Source of the DNA: Streptomyces jeddahensis
Lineage (GTDB): Bacteria > Actinomycetota > Actinomycetes > Streptomycetales > Streptomycetaceae
Assembly (NCBI RefSeq): GCF_001642995.1
Contig: NZ_LOHS01000111.1
Coordinates: 62,001 to 126,000 of the forward strand
Length of the DNA: 64,000 nucleotides
Direction: 5' to 3'
Part shown: positions 41,044 to 47,427 of the stretch, piece after piece
How the letters are laid out: each line of letters opens with the position of its first letter
Numbering within the stretch: the first letter of the stretch is position 1
Notes under the pieces: model-generated
Database searches by the model: none
What the model was told of the DNA's origin: nothing
What the model saw: only the letters and a program-made list of their open reading frames with translations
Translations under genes and position numbers: made by a program

Positions 41044-41535
41044 CTAGTCGGTCGGCAGGCGGAACAGCGCCCAGACCACCTTGCCGGTCAGCGCGCCGGC
41101 GAGCGGGTGCCAGCCCCAGCTGTCGGCGAACGACTCGACCAGCAGCAGGCCGCGGCCCGACTCGGCGGCGCAGTCCTCCTCCGTCTCGCGGGCGACGGGG
41201 TTCTGGTGGCTGGGATCGCGCACCGCGCACACCAGGCGCGACGTCCAGTGCATGAGGTGCAGCCGCACGGGCGGCTCGTCGTCGCGCGGGGTGTCGGAGG
41301 GCAGTGCATGCCGCAGCGCGTTGGTGACGAGCTCGGAGACGACCAGTGCGACGTCGTCGAATCTTTCCGACAGGTTCCACTGAGAGAGCGTTCGACCGGT
41401 GAACTGCCGCGCCTCGCGCACCGCTTCGTAGCGGGCGGGCAGAGAACAGGACGCTGCGGTGGAGACGGCTGCGGGGTCTATCGGGGGAAGCCCCTGCCTT
41501 AACGGCTCGAGCATGGTCGATCCATTCATCCCCAT
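41044..41535 (-). CDS. RsbW-like ATP-binding protein
   Basis: A 163-residue HATPase_c protein of the anti-sigma/regulatory kinase type. The N-box is VVSELVTNALRHAL with the Glu and Asn of active GHKL ATPases. A G1-type VRDPSHQNP and a G2-type ESGRGLLLVESFADSWGW follow. ATG 41535 is chosen because GGGAG lies 8 bases upstream and the predicted promoter gives a leader of about 46 bases. The longer frame to 41718 would pass through the promoter element and has unusual Cys-rich sequence, so it is rejected. It is convergent with DUF397 and divergent from the XRE gene. Confidence 0.88.
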   Translation of the reverse strand: MGMNGSTMLEPLRQGLPPIDPAAVSTAASCSLPARYEAVREARQFTGRTLSQWNLSERFDDVALVVSELVTNALRHALPSDTPRDDEPPVRLHLMHWTSRLVCAVRDPSHQNPVARETEEDCAAESGRGLLLVESFADSWGWHPLAGALTGKVVWALFRLPTD

Positions 41536-41588
41536 GCGAGGCACTCCCGGGATTCGCGGTCGCGGCGATACTGCGGTGGTGCGAGACC

Positions 41589-41635
41589 ATGGTTCCGAAT
41601 GCGTTCGGCAGATGCAAGGGCAGATGCACGTGCAC
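41589..41635 (-). promoter_or_regulatory. inverted copy of the shared operator, ATPase promoter
   Basis: On the minus strand, bases 41635-41611 match 24 of 25 positions of the element at 40636-40660. A -35 TTGCAT is followed 17 bases later by AACCAT (complement of 41589-41594). The layout relative to the gene start equals that of DUF397. Confidence 0.62.
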
Positions 41636-41797
41636 GCGCCGGAGTTGAGCATTCCTGACCCGATTCTTATGCATTTCTTCCTCTGTCTGCTTCCGTCACT
41701 CCTCGAAAGCCTTTCCATTTCTGTAACCGGACGAGTACGGGGTGGAGCGTTTTAGTGGCAGACTTCGGCCTCTGGAGACGTTGGGAAGGGTGACGAA

Positions 41798-42694
41798 GTG
41801 ACCGCAGGCGAGTCGTGGGGGTCCCCCCAGGCGCTGAGCCCTGGCGGAGGCTCCGTGGTGCGGCGCATCCTCCTGGGTTCACAGCTCAGGCGGCTACGGG
41901 AAGCGCGCGGCGTCACGCGCGAGAAGGCCGGTTATTCGATCCGTGCGTCCGAATCGAAGATCAGCCGCATGGAGTTGGGACGGGTGAGCTTCAAGGCGAG
42001 GGACGTGGAGGATCTGCTGACGCTGTACGGCGTCACGGACGAGGCCGAGCGCAGCGCGCTGCTCGCCCTTGCGAAGGAGGCCAACGTCGCGGGCTGGTGG
42101 CACAGTTACTCGGACGTGCTCCCCGGCTGGTTCCAGACGTATGTGGGACTGGAAGGCGCCGCATCCCTCATCCGTGTCTATGAGGTCCAGTTCGTGCACG
42201 GCCTGCTGCAGACCGAGGCGTACGCGCACGCGGTCGTCGAGCGCGGCATGGGAGAGGGTGCTGGCGCGGCCGACATCGAGCGGCGCGTCGCGTTGCGCCT
42301 GGAGCGCCAGAAGCTACTCGTCTCCGAACGTGCTCCGGACTTCCATGTCGTCCTGGACGAGGCCGCGTTGCGCCGGCCCTACGGCAGCAGGGACGTCATG
42401 CGCGGTCAGCTCCAGCATCTGATCGAGGTGTCCGAGCGGCCGAATGTGAGGCTCCAGGTGATGCCCTTCAGTTTCGGCGGGCACTCAGGTGAGAGCGGTG
42501 CCTTCACGGTGCTCAGCTTCCCCGAGTCCGATCTGTCCGACGTCGTCTATCTCGAACAGCTCACCAGCGCGCTCTACCTGGACAAGCGGGAAGACGTCAC
42601 ACAGTACGCAAAAGCCATGGACCGGCTGCAGAGCGAGAGTCCGGATCCGGCCCAATCGCGGGACGTGCTCCGAGGGCTGCTCCAACTCATATAA
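41798..42694 (+). CDS. XRE-family helix-turn-helix regulator (DUF5753, WhiJ-like)
   Basis: A 298-residue regulator. An N-terminal helix-turn-helix (LRRLREARGVTREKAGYSIR then ASESKISRMELGRVSFK) is followed by a DUF5753 sensor domain. The domain is marked by VYEVQFVHGLLQTEAYA, ERQKLL, and FTVLSFPESDLSDVVYLEQL. Such proteins control development or small gene sets together with DUF397 partners. GTG 41798 has GGGAAGGG upstream. GTG 41855 is a credible alternative with GGAGG 4 bases away; it would remove a stretch that derives from a palindromic repeat. It is the probable ligand of the paired 25-bp elements nearby, by position only. The aldehyde dehydrogenase gene follows after 55 bp. Confidence 0.9.
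   Translation: MTAGESWGSPQALSPGGGSVVRRILLGSQLRRLREARGVTREKAGYSIRASESKISRMELGRVSFKARDVEDLLTLYGVTDEAERSALLALAKEANVAGWWHSYSDVLPGWFQTYVGLEGAASLIRVYEVQFVHGLLQTEAYAHAVVERGMGEGAGAADIERRVALRLERQKLLVSERAPDFHVVLDEAALRRPYGSRDVMRGQLQHLIEVSERPNVRLQVMPFSFGGHSGESGAFTVLSFPESDLSDVVYLEQLTSALYLDKREDVTQYAKAMDRLQSESPDPAQSRDVLRGLLQLI
41812..41850. repeat. palindromic repeat at the XRE gene 5' end
   Basis: GTGGGGGTCCCCCC followed by the stem CCAGG-GCGCTGAGC-CCTGG resembles the elements in aguA (28045-28080) and at 51526-51566. It encodes about residues 6-18 of the longest form of the regulator. Confidence 0.45.
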
Positions 42695-42749
42695 GACACA
42701 AGTACGATGACGTCTCATCAGGCGTCTGCCTCTCGCAGTTGGGGATCGC

Positions 42750-44207
42750 ATGTCCTTCTTCACCGACCTGGCTCACCAGTACATCGACGGCGAGTGGCGG
42801 ACCGGCAGCGGCTCGTGGGACATCATCGACTTCAACCCGTACAACGGTGAGAAGCTCGCCGCGCTGACGGTTGCCACCGTCTCCGAGGTCGACGCCGCCT
42901 TCCGTGCCGCCGAGCGGGCCCAGAAGTCCTGGTCGCAGGCAGGCCCCTACGACAGACGGCAGGTGCTCGAGCGGGCGCTGCGTATCACCGAGGCCCGTGA
43001 GGACGAGATCGTCGAGGCCATCGTCGACGAGCTCGGCGGAACGTGGACCAAGGCGCGGTACGAGGTGCATCTCGCCAAGGAGTTCATCCGCGAGGCGATG
43101 CACATCGCGATGGGGCCCGAGGCGCAGATCGTGCCTTCGCCCGTCCCCGGCAAGGAGAGCCGCGTCTTCCGGCAGCCCGCCGGTGTCGTGACGGTGATCA
43201 GCCCCTTCAACTTCCCGTTCCTGATCACGCTCAAGTCGGTCGCGCCCGCGCTGGCCCTGGGCAACGCCGTCGTCGTCAAGCCCAACCAGAACGCGCCTGT
43301 CGTCGGCGGCGGACTCATCGCCCAGATCTTCGAAGACGCGGGCCTGCCGCCCGGGCTGCTGAACGTCATCGTCACCGACATCGCCGAGATCGGCGACGCC
43401 CTCATCGAGCATCCGCTCGCGAAGGTCATCTCGTTCGCGGGATCGGACCGCGTGGGGCGGCACATCGCCTCCGTGGCGGCCGGCCACCTCAAGCGCGTCA
43501 TCCTGCAGATGAGCGGGAACAGCGCGCTTGTCGTCCTCGACGACGCGGACGTCGACTACGCCGTGGACGCCGCGGTCTTCAGCCGCTACGTGTACCAGGG
43601 GCAGGTCTGCATGGCCGCCAACCGCATCCTGGTCGACCGCTCGGTGGAAGCGGAGTTCACGGAGAAGTTCACCGCCCGGGTCAAGGCGCTGAAGACCGGC
43701 GACCCGCGCGATCCGGACACCCACATCGGCCCGCTCATCAACGCCTTCCAGGCCGACGCGCTCACCACCCTGGTCGACCAGGCGCTCGCCGACGGTGCCA
43801 CGGCGCTCGTACGCGGGCGCACCATGGGCAACCTGGTGGAGCCGACCGTCCTCACCGGGCTGCCGGCGGACTCGCCCGTGCTGCGGCAGGAGATCTTCGG
43901 CCCGGTGGCCCTCCTCGTCCCGTTCGACGGCGAGGAGGAGGCGATACGTATCGCCAACGACACGCCGTACGGGCTCAGCGGTGCCGTGCACGCGGCCGAC
44001 ATCGAGCGTGCGGTGCGTTTCGCACGGCGTCTCGAGACGGGCATGGTGCACGTCAACGACGGCACGGTGCACGACGATCCGCTGGTCGCCTTCGGAGGCG
44101 AGAAGCACTCGGGCCTGGGGCGGCTGAACGGCGAGTCCACGGTGGACGCCTTCACCACCAAGAGGTGGATCTCGGTGCAGCACGGGCGGAGCGAGTTCCC
44201 GCTCTGA
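42750..44207 (+). CDS. aldehyde dehydrogenase family protein with altered general base
   Basis: A 485-residue NAD(P)-dependent aldehyde dehydrogenase. The cofactor site is visible in VVTVISPFNFPF and FAGSDRVGRHI. The nucleophile is Cys287 in VYQGQVCMAANR. The general-base Glu, normally in the ELGG motif 34 residues before the Cys, is replaced by Gln253 (LQMSGNSALVVLDDAD). The later EIFGPVALLVPF and HVNDGTVHDDP motifs are normal. The Glu-to-Gln change predicts weakened hydrolysis of the thioester, so acyl transfer to another acceptor or a non-catalytic role is possible. ATG 42750 has GGGGA upstream. It lies 55 bp after the XRE gene. The substrate is unknown; the closest resemblance is to benzaldehyde/vanillin-type dehydrogenases. 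Confidence 0.9.
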   Translation: MSFFTDLAHQYIDGEWRTGSGSWDIIDFNPYNGEKLAALTVATVSEVDAAFRAAERAQKSWSQAGPYDRRQVLERALRITEAREDEIVEAIVDELGGTWTKARYEVHLAKEFIREAMHIAMGPEAQIVPSPVPGKESRVFRQPAGVVTVISPFNFPFLITLKSVAPALALGNAVVVKPNQNAPVVGGGLIAQIFEDAGLPPGLLNVIVTDIAEIGDALIEHPLAKVISFAGSDRVGRHIASVAAGHLKRVILQMSGNSALVVLDDADVDYAVDAAVFSRYVYQGQVCMAANRILVDRSVEAEFTEKFTARVKALKTGDPRDPDTHIGPLINAFQADALTTLVDQALADGATALVRGRTMGNLVEPTVLTGLPADSPVLRQEIFGPVALLVPFDGEEEAIRIANDTPYGLSGAVHAADIERAVRFARRLETGMVHVNDGTVHDDPLVAFGGEKHSGLGRLNGESTVDAFTTKRWISVQHGRSEFPL

Positions 44208-44230
44208 GTCCGGGCCTCACCGCGGCTCTT

Positions 44231-44265
44231 CCGCGCAGTTGCGGATCGGACCGCGCAGTTGCGGA
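44231..44265 (+). repeat. two 15-bp direct repeats upstream of dinB
   Basis: CCGCGCAGTTGCGGA occurs at 44231-44245 and again at 44251-44265. The 20-bp period is close to two helical turns. Each copy is itself partly palindromic (CCGC/GCGG). It lies about 76 bp before the dinB start and may be an operator. Confidence 0.6.
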
Positions 44266-44340
44266 CCGAGGCTGACCGCATGGGTGCCTAGCGTCGTACG
44301 TACCGAAAGCGGCAACGCACCGACGAAAGGCGGCCCGGTC

Positions 44341-44889
44341 ATGGTCATGCACGTTCCCGCAGAGGCACACGGCGACGAGCGCGGAGCGCTGCTCGGCTTC
44401 CTGGAGGAGGCGCGCGGCGGCATCCGGCGGACGCTCCTCGGCCTGACGGAGGAGCAGGCGGCGAAGAAGCCCTGCGCGAGCGAGCTGTCGCTGTCCGGGC
44501 TGCTCAAGCACGTGGCCGAGGCCGAGCAGAGCTGGGTGGACCGGGCCAAGGGTGAGCAGCCGCCGGTCGAGCGGACCGAGGAGACCTGGCACGAGTGCTT
44601 CCAGCTCGTCGGCGAGGAGACGGTCGAGCAGCAGCTCGCGCACTGGGCGGAGATCGCCCGCCAGACCGAGGAGTTCATCCGGGCGGTGCCCAGCCTGAAC
44701 GACACCTTCGCGCTGCCGGACCAGCCGTGGTTCCCCAAGGAGCGCGTCTCGATGCGCTGGCTGCTGCTCCGGCTGATCAGCGAGATGGACCGGCATGCCG
44801 GGCACGCCGACATCATCCGTGAGTCGCTCGACGGCAGGACCGCCTTCGAGCTCGTGGCCATGCAGCAGGGCTACGCTGGTCAAAGTTGA
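44341..44889 (+). CDS. DinB/DUF664 family protein
   Basis: A 182-residue four-helix-bundle protein of the DinB superfamily. The metal-binding histidines are visible: LLKHVAEAEQSWVDR near residue 57 and MDRHAGHADIIRE near residue 150. Actinobacterial members of this group are often mycothiol-dependent transferases or hydrolases; the substrate here is not known. ATG 44341 is used, with AAAGGCGG upstream; ATG 44347 is a close alternative. The stop lies within a palindrome that precedes the PadR gene, so the two are probably a transcription unit under PadR control. Confidence 0.87.
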   Translation: MVMHVPAEAHGDERGALLGFLEEARGGIRRTLLGLTEEQAAKKPCASELSLSGLLKHVAEAEQSWVDRAKGEQPPVERTEETWHECFQLVGEETVEQQLAHWAEIARQTEEFIRAVPSLNDTFALPDQPWFPKERVSMRWLLLRLISEMDRHAGHADIIRESLDGRTAFELVAMQQGYAGQS

Positions 44890-44894
44890 CCAGC
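44875..44894. promoter_or_regulatory. candidate PadR operator palindrome
   Basis: GCTGGTCAA-AG-TTGACCAGC is a perfect 9-bp inverted repeat with a 2-bp centre. It covers the dinB stop codon and ends 20 bp before the padR start. The right arm contains TTGACC, a possible -35. Autoregulation by the PadR protein is inferred from position. Confidence 0.6.
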
Positions 44895-44913
44895 ATGGAG
44901 CGAGGGGCGTGGG

Positions 44914-45555
44914 ATGTCGGCGATCCGGTTGCTGGTGCTCGGTGCGGTCCGCCAGCACGGACGGGCCCATGGGTACCAGGTGCGCAACGACCTCGAGTAC
45001 TGGGGCGCCCATGAGTGGTCCAACGCCAAGCCGGGCTCGATCTACCACGCCCTCAAGCAGATGGCCAAGCAGGGCCTGCTGCACGCCCACGAGATCGCGC
45101 CCTCCACGGCCGGCGGCCCGCCGCGCACCGAGTACGAGGTCACCGACAAGGGCACCCGCGAGTACTTCAAGCTGCTGCGCGAGTCCCTGACCGCCTACGA
45201 CCAGAAACCGGACGTCCTGTCGGCCGCCCTCGGGTTCATGGTCGACCTGGAGCGCGAGGAGGCGCTCGAACTCCTCGAGGAGCGGGTGCGCGCCATAGGG
45301 GAGTGGCGCGCGGCCGTCACCGAGTACTACACCCCGGCGGACGGTCCCGAACAGCTCGGCCACATCGGCGAGATCATGAACTTCTGGGTGTACTCGGCGG
45401 ACCGCGGGGCCGAGTGGACCCAGGGTCTGATCGACCGCATCAAGGGCGGGGCCTACACGTTCGCGGGGGAGGGGGAGCCCTTTGTGGGGGTGCTGGCGGA
45501 GGGGGAGGAGAACCCCTATGCCACCGGGGTGCCGCACAGGGGCGACGCCGGGTAG
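44914..45555 (+). CDS. PadR family transcriptional regulator
   Basis: A 213-residue PadR regulator. The N-terminal winged helix runs from AIRLLVLGAVRQHGRAHGYQ through GSIYHALKQMAKQGLLHAHE, to the wing STAGGPPRTEYEVTDKG. The long C-terminal region is a helical dimerisation domain (VDLEREEALELLEERVRAIG), as in the larger PadR subfamily. ATG 44914 is preceded by GAGCGAGGGG. It follows dinB by 24 bp. The C-terminal part from GAYTFAGEGEPFVG on is Gly/Glu-rich. It probably represses its own unit; the inducer is unknown. Confidence 0.9.
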   Translation: MSAIRLLVLGAVRQHGRAHGYQVRNDLEYWGAHEWSNAKPGSIYHALKQMAKQGLLHAHEIAPSTAGGPPRTEYEVTDKGTREYFKLLRESLTAYDQKPDVLSAALGFMVDLEREEALELLEERVRAIGEWRAAVTEYYTPADGPEQLGHIGEIMNFWVYSADRGAEWTQGLIDRIKGGAYTFAGEGEPFVGVLAEGEENPYATGVPHRGDAG

Positions 45556-45590
45556 TCGCAGCGACTCACGCACTCGGTGCGGATCCGGGC

Positions 45591-45621
45591 TTGCACCTCA
45601 CGTCGCGTGAGGCCGCATCGT
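45591..45621 (+). promoter_or_regulatory. tipA-type promoter with 19-bp spacer
   Basis: The -35 TTGCAC (45591-45596) and -10 CATCGT (45616-45621) are separated by 19 bp. The spacer carries the inverted repeat CCTCACG-TCG-CGTGAGG (45596-45612). This closely follows the known thiostrepton-inducible tipA promoter, whose over-long spacer is untwisted by the MerR-type activator TipAL. Confidence 0.85.
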
Positions 45622-45651
45622 GGCGTGCGTACCGAGAAGGGAGCGGGAGCG

Positions 45652-46413
45652 ATGAGCTACTCCGTGGGGCAGGTGGCCCGGTTCGCGAAGATCACCGTGC
45701 GGGCCCTGCACCACTACGACGAGATCGGGCTGCTCGTACCGAGTGAGCGAAGCCACGCCGGCCACCGCCGGTACGGCGACGCGGACCTCGACCGGCTGCA
45801 GCAGATCCTGTTCTACCGGGAGCTCGGGTTTCCGCTCGACGAGGTCGCGGCCCTGCTCGATGATCCGGAAGCGGACCCGCGGGAGCATCTGCGGCGCCAG
45901 CGCGAACTGCTGACCGCCCGTATCGCCGAGCTGCAGAAGATGGCCGAGGCCGTGGAGCACGCCATGGAGGCGAGGAAGTTGGGCATCAATCTCACGCCCG
46001 AGGAGAAGTTCGAGGTCTTCGGGGACAAGGACCCGGAGGCGTACGCGGACGAGGCCGAGGAACGCTGGGGCGGCACGGAGGCGTACGCCGAATCCCAGCG
46101 GCGCGCCGCCCGCTACACGAAGGCGGACTGGAAGCGGATGCAGGACGAGGTCGCCGACTGGGGTGCGCGCTACGACGCCCTGATGGCGGACGGGGAGCCG
46201 TCGTCGGGCGAGCGGGCCATGGACATGGCCGAGGAGCACCGGCAGCACATCACCAAGTGGTTCTACGAGTGCACCCTCGAGATCCACCGGGGTCTCGGCG
46301 AGATGTACGTCTCGGACGAGCGGTTCAAGGAGTTCTACGACTCCATGCGGCCGGGGCTCGCGGTCCATCTGCGGGACGCGATCGTGGCCAACGCCACACG
46401 GCGCGCGGCCTGA
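45652..46413 (+). CDS. tipA: TipA-like MerR regulator (TipAL/TipAS architecture)
   Basis: A 253-residue protein, the exact length of TipAL. An N-terminal MerR helix-turn-helix (SYSVGQVARFAKITVRALHH then YDEIGLLVPSERSHAGHRRY) and coiled coil lead into a TipAS ligand domain from about residue 110 (GINLTPEEKFEVFGDKDPEA). TipAL captures thiopeptide antibiotics covalently through Cys214 and activates its own promoter. Here the aligned region is WFYECTLEIHRGLGEMYVSD: Cys207 is kept but position 214 is Gly. Covalent capture through that cysteine is therefore not possible, although reversible binding of thiopeptides or other ligands could remain. ATG 45652 has GGGAGCGGGAGCG upstream, and the promoter is conserved. 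An internal TTG start for the short TipAS form is visible at 45979. Confidence 0.9.
   Translation: MSYSVGQVARFAKITVRALHHYDEIGLLVPSERSHAGHRRYGDADLDRLQQILFYRELGFPLDEVAALLDDPEADPREHLRRQRELLTARIAELQKMAEAVEHAMEARKLGINLTPEEKFEVFGDKDPEAYADEAEERWGGTEAYAESQRRAARYTKADWKRMQDEVADWGARYDALMADGEPSSGERAMDMAEEHRQHITKWFYECTLEIHRGLGEMYVSDERFKEFYDSMRPGLAVHLRDAIVANATRRAA
45966..45981 (+). promoter_or_regulatory. internal ribosome site and TTG start for a TipAS-like product
   Basis: Codon 110 of tipA is TTG (45979-45981), preceded by GGAGG at 45966-45970 with 8 bases between. Starting here would give a 144-residue protein, the known TipAS length. The longer and shorter forms share the ligand domain. Confidence 0.6.
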
Positions 46414-46661
46414 CCCGGAGGGACCGGGACGAGGGCCACGGTCCGGACCTTGACGGACCAGGGCCAGGACCAGGATCAGGACCGGGCGCTGGCTCAGGTC
46501 GGGGACGAATGCGGCTGGGGTGGCCAAAGGTTGCCCCAGTTCGCGCACAGTGCACCCTGAAGAAGCCGGGGGAACCTGGCGGTGTCACCTCGCGTTGGTA
46601 ACTTTGTGCGGCCAGGACCGCCATGTTGCCCCCTATGACCCCTCAGGAGCCCGGAACCGTG

Positions 46662-47360
46662 ATGACGCTTGCGCTCGGACCAAGCTGGCTGGATCCGGAC
46701 TACCTGCTCAACACCTTCGGTATGTGGGGCCTGCTCCTCATCGTCTTCGCCGAGTCCGGCCTGTTCTTCGGCTTCTTCCTGCCGGGTGACTCGCTGCTGT
46801 TCACCGCCGGTCTGCTGATCACGTCGGAGCAGCTGGACTTCCCGCTGTGGGGTGCCATCGCCCTGATCTGCGTCGCCGCGATCCTGGGCGACCAGGCCGG
46901 CTACATGTTCGGCAAGAAGGTCGGCCCAGCGCTCTTCAGCCGCCCGGACTCCCGCTTCTTCAAGCAGGAGAACGTGGTCAAGGCCCACGAGTTCTTCGAG
47001 AAGTACGGCCCCAAGTCGCTGGTTCTGGCGCGCTTCGTGCCCATCGTGCGTACGTTCACGCCGATCATCGCCGGCGTCAGCGGCATGCGGTACCGCTCGT
47101 TCCTCCTCTACAACGTCCTCGGTGGCGTGCTCTGGGGCGCGGGCGTCACCCTGCTCGGCTCCTGGCTGGGCAACATCGACTTCGTCCACAAGAACATCGA
47201 GGCGATCCTGATCCTGATCGTCCTCATCTCGGTGCTGCCGATCATCGTCGAGTTGCTGCGCGCCCGCAGCAAGGGCAAGAAGGCCGCCGCGGCGGGCGCC
47301 GAGCCCGACCGGGACACGGTGGCTCCGGCGACCCAGCGCGGCCGCCACGCCAAGCGCTGA
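46662..47360 (+). CDS. DedA family membrane protein
   Basis: A 232-residue membrane protein of the DedA/VTT family, which in several bacteria flips undecaprenyl phosphate or other lipids and supports envelope homeostasis. Hydrophobic helices and re-entrant loops are evident, with conserved FAESGLFFGFFLPGDSLLF and the Arg/Pro motif VLARFVPIVRTFTPIIAGVS. The C-terminus is basic (SKGKKAAAAG). ATG 46662 (or GTG 46659) is chosen because AGGAG lies at 46645-46649; the longer frame from 46623 lacks a site. The preceding 46414-46661 gap contains a short AGGACC-type simple repeat around 46465 and nothing else obvious. It is convergent with the ThrE-type gene. Confidence 0.88.
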   Translation: MTLALGPSWLDPDYLLNTFGMWGLLLIVFAESGLFFGFFLPGDSLLFTAGLLITSEQLDFPLWGAIALICVAAILGDQAGYMFGKKVGPALFSRPDSRFFKQENVVKAHEFFEKYGPKSLVLARFVPIVRTFTPIIAGVSGMRYRSFLLYNVLGGVLWGAGVTLLGSWLGNIDFVHKNIEAILILIVLISVLPIIVELLRARSKGKKAAAAGAEPDRDTVAPATQRGRHAKR

Positions 47361-47367
47361 CGGGCCC

Positions 47368-47427
47368 CCGGTACGCGTACGGATCAGCCGGTACGCGTAC
47401 GGATCAGCCGGTACGCGTACGGATCAG
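47368..47427. repeat. three tandem 20-bp repeats with internal palindrome
   Basis: Units at 47368-47387, 47388-47407 and 47408-47427 are identical. Each contains the 10-bp palindrome GTACGCGTAC. They fill the gap between the convergent dedA and thrE-like genes, and the last unit contains the thrE-like stop codon. Confidence 0.92.

Noticed and set aside
41536..41718. Longer N-terminus of the RsbW-like ATPase
   Set aside because: It would run through the promoter element, is unusually Cys-rich and lacks a ribosome site. ATG 41535 is better.
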